Of a stretch of DNA of 19,146 nt, positions 14,590 through 19,146 are shown piece by piece. Below the pieces are notes generated by a model. The model did no database searches. It was not told where the DNA came from and saw only the letters and a program-made list of their open reading frames with translations. Numbering within the stretch: position 1 is the stretch's first letter; each line of letters starts with the position of its first letter. Source of the DNA: CAYYHA01 sp964471535 (GTDB lineage: Bacteria; Myxococcota; Myxococcia; SLRQ01); the NCBI GenBank assembly GCA_964471535.1, contig CAYYHA010000058.1, forward strand, positions 1-19,146. Direction: 5' to 3'. The position numbers were made by a program, and so were the translations under genes.

Positions 14590-15893
14590 GCTCCGAAGAC
14601 GCGCGTGAAGAGGACGTCGACGTGGCGCAGGTGGCGGGAGAGATCGAAGCAGGCCTCGATCTCGGCCGGGGTGAGATGCGAGCGGAGCGCCTCACTGGCC
14701 AGGCACGCCTCCTTCAGTGTGATTCCCTCGTCCCACACCCGCATGGCGCAGGCCTGCACGATGGCGTAGGCCTCCTGGCGCTTCAGGCCGCGCCTCGCCA
14801 GCTCGAGCAGGATCGCCTGGGAGAAGGGCATCCCCTTGGACGCCTCGAGGTTCTCACGCATCCGCTCGGGAAAGACGACGAGGCCCTCGACCAGGCGGGT
14901 CAGCCGGACGAGCGCAAAGTCGAGGAGGATCGTCGTATCGGGGGCGACCACCCGCTCGACCGAGGAGTGGGAGATGTCCCGCTCGTGCCACAGGGCCACG
15001 TTCTCGAGGGTGCTCGCCGCGTAGCCGCGCAGGAGACGCGCCAGCCCGGTCAGGTTCTCGGAGAGGATGGGGTTGCGCTTGTGGGGCATGGCGCTCGACC
15101 CCTTCTGCCCCGCGGTGAAGGGCTCTTGCACTTCGCGCACCTCGGTGCGGGCGAGGTGGCGAATCTCCACCGCAAGACGCTCGATGGAAGCGCCGATGCC
15201 CGCCAGCGTGGAGAAGAACTCGGCGTGGCGATCCCGCTGCACCACCTGCGTCGCCACCGGCTCGTAGCCGATGCCCAGCGCGCTGACCACGTGCTGCTCC
15301 ACCGCCGGGGAGAGGTGGGCGAAGGTGCCCACCGCGCCGCTCACCTTGCCCACGGCGGCGCGGGCGAGCGCTCCTTTGAGGCGGGTGCGATGCCGGCGGA
15401 ACTCGTCGTAGAAGGTGGCGAGCTTGAGCCCGAAGGTGATGGGCTCGGCGTGCACCCCGTGGCTGCGCCCGATCATCACCGTATCCTTGTGCTCGTGGGC
15501 GCGGCGCTCGAGGGTGTCGAGGAGGAGATCCAGGTCGGCGAGGAGCAGCTCACCCGCTTCCTTGATCTGCACGGCCAGCGCGGTGTCCAGGACGTCGCTG
15601 CTGGTCATCCCGAGGTGGAGCCAGCGGCTGGGTTCCCCGACCTGCTCTTCGACGTAGGTGAGGAAGGCGATGACGTCGTGCTTGACCGTCGCCTCGATCT
15701 CGCGGATGCGCTCGACGGCCGCGGCGTCGAAGGTGGGCGCCCGATCGCGGCACGCCTCGAGGTCCTCCTCGGGAACGATGCCCTGCCGGCACAGCGCTTC
15801 GGCGGCGAGGAGTTCGATCTCCATCCAGATCCCGAAGCGGTGGGCGTCGGTCCAGATCTGGGCCATCTCCGGGCGGCTGTATCGCTCGATCAT
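14586..15893 (-). CDS. purB: Adenylosuccinate lyase
   Basis: A 435-residue cytosolic homotetrameric lyase that releases fumarate at two purine steps, SAICAR to AICAR and adenylosuccinate to AMP. It acts directly after PurC, encoded elsewhere in this window. The fumarase/aspartase superfamily signature GSSAMPHKRNP (265-275) carries the catalytic Ser267. TSSD (97-100) and RSHGVHAEP (catalytic His145) form the other conserved active-site regions. Length fits the roughly 430-residue Bacillus/Thermotoga type. The ATG at 15893 begins with MIERYSRPEM, the usual N-terminus. No good Shine-Dalgarno is present; TAGATC lies 9 nt upstream. The 3' end overlaps the RNA methyltransferase gene by four bases. 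Confidence 0.96.
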   Translation of the reverse strand: MIERYSRPEMAQIWTDAHRFGIWMEIELLAAEALCRQGIVPEEDLEACRDRAPTFDAAAVERIREIEATVKHDVIAFLTYVEEQVGEPSRWLHLGMTSSDVLDTALAVQIKEAGELLLADLDLLLDTLERRAHEHKDTVMIGRSHGVHAEPITFGLKLATFYDEFRRHRTRLKGALARAAVGKVSGAVGTFAHLSPAVEQHVVSALGIGYEPVATQVVQRDRHAEFFSTLAGIGASIERLAVEIRHLARTEVREVQEPFTAGQKGSSAMPHKRNPILSENLTGLARLLRGYAASTLENVALWHERDISHSSVERVVAPDTTILLDFALVRLTRLVEGLVVFPERMRENLEASKGMPFSQAILLELARRGLKRQEAYAIVQACAMRVWDEGITLKEACLASEALRSHLTPAEIEACFDLSRHLRHVDVLFTRVFGA

Positions 15894-16042
15894 CGCTGGC
15901 TCGATCTACACGCTGGGCCTGCCGGTGCCTACCCCGCGACCTCGAGCGCACCGCGACCCGCGTGAGGAAACCAGAGGGATCGGCGCCTGCTGGAGCCCTC
16001 CGAGGAGCCACCGGCGCGCCTCCCCTCCCCGCCCCGGCCCGC
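15894..16042. other. Intergenic region upstream of purB
   Basis: About 149 bp between the purB start and the MBL hydrolase stop, both on the minus strand. It should contain the purB promoter; TAGATC near 15903-15908 is a weak -10 candidate. I see no PurR-like operator, riboswitch or strong terminator. Confidence 0.3.
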
Positions 16043-16855
16043 CTACCAGAGGGGCAGGCCCATCTGCCGCGGAGGATGGAGCGACACCGGCGTCCCGGGG
16101 ACATCGGGCGCCGCCACGGCGAGCCGGGCGGCGGATCGATGCCGGCGCAGGACCTCGGCCGCGGTGGCACGGGCGATCTCGGGGCGGTTGTTCTCCTGCG
16201 AGAGGTGCGCCAGCGTCACGTGCTGCAGCCCCGGCGTCCTCGCCAAGACCTCTTCGAGGAGCGCCGCCCCCTGCCGGTTGGAGAGGTGACCCACCTCCGA
16301 GTAGATGCGCCGCTTCAGCCGCTCGTCGTAGGGCCCGCCGAGGAGCATCCCCTCGTCGTGGTTGAACTCGACGACCACCCCATCGCAGCCGCGGAGGTGC
16401 CGCACGATGTTCCGCGTGGCGAAGCCCAGATCGGTCGCGTAGCCCAGGGCGGTCTCGTCGTCCTCGAGGCGAAGCGCCACCGAGCCGGGCGCATCGTGGA
16501 GGGTGGGCGTGGTGGCGACGGCGAGACCGCCGATTGCCACGCGCCCCTCCTCGGGGAGGGGGCAGAGCTGTTCGGGAGGCGGGTCGCCAGGGATCATCGA
16601 GAGGGTGTCCGGCGTCCCGTAGATGCGCAGCCCGTGGCGCCGGGCCAGCACCGCAGCGCCCGCGACGTGGTCCCCGTGGCCATGGGTGCACACGACGGCG
16701 GTGACGCGGCCGAGATCGAGTCCCACCGCCGCCAGGCGCCGGGCGAGGCTGCGCGCAGAGAGCCCGCAGTCGATGAGCAGCTCCACGCCCCCACCCGAAA
16801 CCCACCAGGCGTTGCCCGTGGACCCACTCCCGATGGAACAGTAGGCGATCGCCAT
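16043..16855 (-). CDS. MBL-fold metallohydrolase, WalJ/YycJ-like
   Basis: A 270-residue metallo-beta-lactamase-fold hydrolase. The binuclear metal site is complete: HGHGDH (His58, His60, Asp62, His63), His120, Asp142 in YATDLG and His217 in LAHLSQENN. The pattern SIGSGSTGNAW at the start, GHLSNRQGAALL and AHLSQENNRPE is typical of the WalJ/YycJ/VicX group, thought to act as nucleases or phosphodiesterases and linked in Firmicutes to walRK; no such kinase pair is nearby. ATG 16855 is preferred over 16873 because the protein then begins exactly where the family does, and TAGGGT lies 8 nt upstream, inside the longer version. The last 15 or so residues (Pro-rich) are unconserved. Probably cytosolic, monocistronic. 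Confidence 0.88.
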   Translation of the reverse strand: MAIAYCSIGSGSTGNAWWVSGGGVELLIDCGLSARSLARRLAAVGLDLGRVTAVVCTHGHGDHVAGAAVLARRHGLRIYGTPDTLSMIPGDPPPEQLCPLPEEGRVAIGGLAVATTPTLHDAPGSVALRLEDDETALGYATDLGFATRNIVRHLRGCDGVVVEFNHDEGMLLGGPYDERLKRRIYSEVGHLSNRQGAALLEEVLARTPGLQHVTLAHLSQENNRPEIARATAAEVLRRHRSAARLAVAAPDVPGTPVSLHPPRQMGLPLW

Positions 16856-16863
16856 CGACCGGC

Positions 16864-16869
16864 ACCCTA
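16864..16869 (-). promoter_or_regulatory. Putative -10 element directly before the MBL hydrolase
   Basis: TAGGGT on the minus strand ends 8 nt before ATG 16855, matching the purC arrangement (TAGGGTGC, 6 nt, ATG). No Shine-Dalgarno is present and no recognisable -35. Confidence 0.35.
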
Positions 16870-16906
16870 CCATGGGGCCCGGACATGCCGCCCGGAGGCG
16901 CCGCTC

Positions 16907-17215
16907 CTAGCCCACCCAGGAGAAGCCCTGGATGGCGCGGGCCAGCTCGAGGTCCTTTTCGGTCACCTCACCCCCCGCATCGTGGGTGGTCAGCGCCAGG
17001 TCCACGCGGTTGTAGACGTTCCGGATCTCCGGGTGATGGTTCAGCTCCTCGGCGTGGAAGCCCAGCCGCACCAGAAAGGACATCGCCTCCTTGAAGGAGC
17101 CGAAGACGAAGGACTTGCCCAAGGCCCCCGCCTCGTAGCGCCAGCCGGGCAGCTCGCGGAGGGCCGCTTCGATCGCATCGCGTTCCAGTGGCCTGCGTTT
17201 CGCGGGTGTCGTCAT
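16907..17215 (-). CDS. phhB: Pterin-4a-carbinolamine dehydratase
   Basis: A 102-residue protein of the PCD/DCoH family, which dehydrates 4a-hydroxy-tetrahydrobiopterin during recycling of the aromatic amino acid hydroxylase cofactor. Diagnostic residues are present: the double His in AEELNHHPEIRNVYNRV, the downstream THDAGG motif, and the closing EKDLELARAI. ATG 17215 is chosen for protein length. A GTG at 17242 overlaps the upstream stop as GTGA and would add nine residues; since other genes here use GTGA coupling, it remains a real alternative. Third gene of a coupled minus-strand set after the SUMF1-like and ABC-binding genes. No phenylalanine hydroxylase is in the window, so a cofactor-recycling or moonlighting role is open. 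Confidence 0.92.
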   Translation of the reverse strand: MTTPAKRRPLERDAIEAALRELPGWRYEAGALGKSFVFGSFKEAMSFLVRLGFHAEELNHHPEIRNVYNRVDLALTTHDAGGEVTEKDLELARAIQGFSWVG

Positions 17216-17238
17216 GGCGCCATCGTAACGCAGCCGGA

Positions 17239-18183
17239 TCACTCGTACACCCGTACGGTGAGCCCGCGTTTCGCCGCGTGCTCGAGGAGCGCCCAGGCGA
17301 GATCCCCACCGCCGCTGCGCCGGGCCACGCGCCGGGCGGCGGTGAGGTTGACCACGAGGTCGAGGCCCTCGGGCTCGCGCACGCCAATCTCGCCCGCCGG
17401 GGTCCCCGCGAGGATGCGGCGCGCGATCTGTGCCGCCTGCCGCCCGAGCCGCCCGTAGTTGGGTGCGAGCGCCAGCAGCGCCCCCTCGCGGACCTGCGTC
17501 GAGGTGAGCGCCAGGACCGGCAGACCCTTGCCGAGGGCGAAGTCACGCACCGCCTGAAAGGCGCGCACGTCGGCCACGGTTCGGTCGGGGATCATCCACA
17601 GCGCATCGACCTTCCCCTCGAGGCGACGAAGGGAGCGCGCCACCTCCTCCGGCCCGGACACCTGCACGGCGACGAGCTTTACGCCCTGAGCCTCGGACGC
17701 GCGGCGAATCTCGCGGATCAAGGTCTTCGAATAGCGGGGGTCGAAGAAGACGCCGAGCCGCCCGAGCCCCGGCACGATCGCCTGCAAGGTCTCGAGATCG
17801 CGCGCCACCGAGCGGGAGAGGGCGATGCCGGCGACGTTGCGCCCCGAAAGCCCATAGCGCTGCCAGTTGGGAACGAGCGCAAAGAGGATCGGCGTCTCGG
17901 GCAGACGCCGCATCGCCAGCGTCGCCGCCTTGGGCCCCAGCGCGAGGACCAGCTCCGGGGCGCCCGCCCGCAGCTCGGCGAGCACGGCCTCTTCGTCGCC
18001 CTTCAGCACGTAGACGCGAGGCTGGCGCTGCAGCTCGACCGAGAAGCCGGTGACGAAGCGATCGTAGGGCCCCAGATCGTCGCTCTTCAGTACGGCGACG
18101 CCCTCGGCCGCGGCCGGGCGGGGTGCAGCGAGGCAGAGGCAGGCGCCCAGGCCAAGGCAGAGCAGGGTGAGGGGTCGCAGCAT
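17239..18183 (-). CDS. Orphan ABC-type substrate-binding protein (ABC_sub_bind family)
   Basis: A 314-residue exported binding protein. An N-terminal signal (about 1-27) could be cleaved after the Ala-rich stretch before AEG. It also contains LGAC (Cys15), so a lipoprotein is possible. The mature part follows the two-lobe periplasmic-binding fold of the ABC_sub_bind (PF04392, TrpX-like) family: an early ALGPKAA segment, PILFALVPNWQ, the FDPRYSK region and a C-terminal lobe with PVLALTSTQVREGAL. No permease or ATPase gene accompanies it here. ATG 18183 is preferred because GAGG lies 8 nt upstream; ATG 18189, which overlaps the preceding stop as TGATG, is two codons earlier. Ligand unknown; aromatic or nucleoside-like ligands are known for relatives. 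Confidence 0.85.
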   Translation of the reverse strand: MLRPLTLLCLGLGACLCLAAPRPAAAEGVAVLKSDDLGPYDRFVTGFSVELQRQPRVYVLKGDEEAVLAELRAGAPELVLALGPKAATLAMRRLPETPILFALVPNWQRYGLSGRNVAGIALSRSVARDLETLQAIVPGLGRLGVFFDPRYSKTLIREIRRASEAQGVKLVAVQVSGPEEVARSLRRLEGKVDALWMIPDRTVADVRAFQAVRDFALGKGLPVLALTSTQVREGALLALAPNYGRLGRQAAQIARRILAGTPAGEIGVREPEGLDLVVNLTAARRVARRSGGGDLAWALLEHAAKRGLTVRVYE

Positions 18184-18188
18184 CGGCA

Positions 18189-19146
18189 TCACCTCGGGTC
18201 GGCGCAGCAGCGGAAGCCCAGGTACTTGTCGCGGGCGTTGGGAGGCCGGTTGCCGCGGGTGGCACAGCGGGTGTCCCAGTCGGGACGGTTCGCCGCCCCG
18301 CCCTTCATCGTGCGATCGGAGAGCCCGGCCTGGAACTTCGAGGCGGTCCACTCGGCGACATTCCCCGAGAGATCGTAGACGCCATAGCCCGAGCGGCACT
18401 TCCCGAAGGTGGCGCCAGGCGCCAGGGGCCGGTCGTTGCCCATCGCATCCTCGGTGTTGCACGCCTCGGGGTCGAAGACGTTTCCGTAGGGGAAGCGGTA
18501 GTTGCGCGGTCCCTTGCACGCCTTCTCCCACTCCTCCTCCGTGCACAGCCGCCGGCCGCGCTTCTCGCACAGCTCCTTCGCGCGATACCAGGTCACCCCG
18601 GTGGTGGGCACCCGCTTGTAGGCACCGTACTCGTAGCGGTCGATGCAGAAGGCCGGGACGTCCACGTCGGCGAGGGCACGCTCGGCGAAGTTGCGCATGG
18701 GGTCGTTGACCGCGCTGCCGATCTTGAACGGACCCGCCGGGATGTAGACCATGCCCTTGGGACAGCGCCCTCCCGCCTCCCCGCCCGGCGTCGGACTCAA
18801 GGCGGCCACCTTCTGTCCCGCCGCCCGGTCTTCGGGGGAGCCGGCGCGCTCACCTTCACCGGAGCCAGGCGGCGCCGCCTCGCCACCGGAGGCCCGCGCG
18901 TTCACGGCCGCTTCGTTCCCTGCTTCCGCCTCCTTGCGCGCCGCGGCCTCCCGGCGGGCGGCCTCCCGGCGGCGCGCCTCCTCCGCCTGCCGCGCTTCTT
19001 CCTGCTTCCGGCGGGCCTCTTCCTTCTGGCGCGCCGCCCCCGCTGCGCGTGCTGCCTCGATCGCCTCGGCCTCGGCCGCAATGCGTCGGACGGCCGCACG
19101 CTGCGCCTGTTCCGCTCGCCGCGCCGCGGCCTCCTCATCGGCGCGC
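18189..19146 (-). CDS. SUMF1/FGE-like protein with N-terminal Ala/Glu/Arg coiled coil (5' end outside window)
   Basis: The frame is open to the window edge, giving 318 residues and no start; an internal GTG at 18905 is not the start. The first 80 visible residues are a long charged helix rich in EEARR and EAARR steps, a likely coiled coil of TolA-like composition, followed by a Gly/Pro linker. The C-terminal 190 residues are a SUMF1/formylglycine-generating-enzyme fold: MVYIPAGPFKIGS, TTGVTWYRAKELCEKRGRRL, TEEEWEKACKG, GVYDLSGNVAEW and GFRCC. The Cys pair that does catalysis in true FGE (human Cys336/Cys341) has no counterpart in GGAANRPDWDTRCATRG. It is therefore probably a binding or other enzymatic variant, as in many myxobacterial SUMF1 proteins. 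First visible gene of a coupled set with the ABC-binding and PCD genes. Confidence 0.85.
   Translation of the reverse strand, partial: RADEEAAARRAEQAQRAAVRRIAAEAEAIEAARAAGAARQKEEARRKQEEARQAEEARRREAARREAAARKEAEAGNEAAVNARASGGEAAPPGSGEGERAGSPEDRAAGQKVAALSPTPGGEAGGRCPKGMVYIPAGPFKIGSAVNDPMRNFAERALADVDVPAFCIDRYEYGAYKRVPTTGVTWYRAKELCEKRGRRLCTEEEWEKACKGPRNYRFPYGNVFDPEACNTEDAMGNDRPLAPGATFGKCRSGYGVYDLSGNVAEWTASKFQAGLSDRTMKGGAANRPDWDTRCATRGNRPPNARDKYLGFRCCADPR

Noticed and set aside
14622..17458. Long plus-strand frames opposite purB, the MBL hydrolase and the dehydratase
   Set aside because: All are antisense to well-recognised genes and cross real gene boundaries; their sequences are Arg/Ala/Gly/His-rich with no domain.
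18902..19138. Small separate minus-strand frame rich in Arg at the right edge
   Set aside because: It is a shifted frame over the coiled-coil part of the SUMF1-like gene, whose own frame is open to the window edge with clear helical heptad-like sequence.

Overview
The window is gene-dense, very GC-rich bacterial chromosome with strong G/C preference at third codon positions. A Myxococcota (deltaproteobacterial) host is the best guess. The clearest marker is a secreted metalloprotease (7557-8954, minus) that ends in a MYXO-CTERM-like sorting tail: a Cys-containing motif, one hydrophobic helix, then five arginines. A SUMF1-type protein and a soluble PAS kinase feeding REC-HDOD and REC-HD regulators fit the same group. 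I saw no rRNA, tRNA, CRISPR array, insertion sequence or phage gene, and no gene-free stretch above 300 bases; the longest gap is about 230 bases, at 8955-9184.

Layout. 1-306 (minus) is the start of an amidohydrolase lipoprotein cut by the window edge. 414-3350 (minus) is a copper-efflux operon: csoR, a CopA-type P1B ATPase and a small SHOCT membrane protein, with a CsoR-like palindrome on the promoter. 3500-4417 (plus) is a lactate/malate dehydrogenase with an unusual specificity residue. 4559-5718 (plus) is a membrane protein translationally coupled to a TlpA-like thioredoxin. 5849-6493 (minus) is a phosphoglycolate-phosphatase-type HAD hydrolase. 6592-7560 (plus) is purC, which meets the metalloprotease tail to tail on one shared CTAG.

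9185-13006 (plus) is a signalling operon with overlapping genes: a PAS-PAS histidine kinase, a REC-HDOD regulator and a REC-degenerate-HD regulator. The last gene carries an in-frame amber codon just after its VDDEP motif, the most striking anomaly here. 13066-15893 (minus) is purB coupled through GTGA to a TrmA-family RNA uracil methyltransferase. 16043-16855 (minus) is a WalJ/YycJ-like MBL hydrolase. 16907-19146 (minus) is a tightly coupled set: a SUMF1-like protein with an N-terminal coiled coil (cut by the window edge), an orphan ABC substrate-binding protein and a pterin-4a-carbinolamine dehydratase.

Two modes of translation initiation seem to coexist. csoR, copA, the SHOCT gene, the dehydrogenase and the HDOD regulator have good Shine-Dalgarno sequences. 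The amidohydrolase, membrane protein, gph, purC and MBL genes have none, and instead carry a -10-like TANNNT or similar hexamer 6-8 nt before the start codon, as expected for leaderless mRNAs. That reading is inferred from sequence only.
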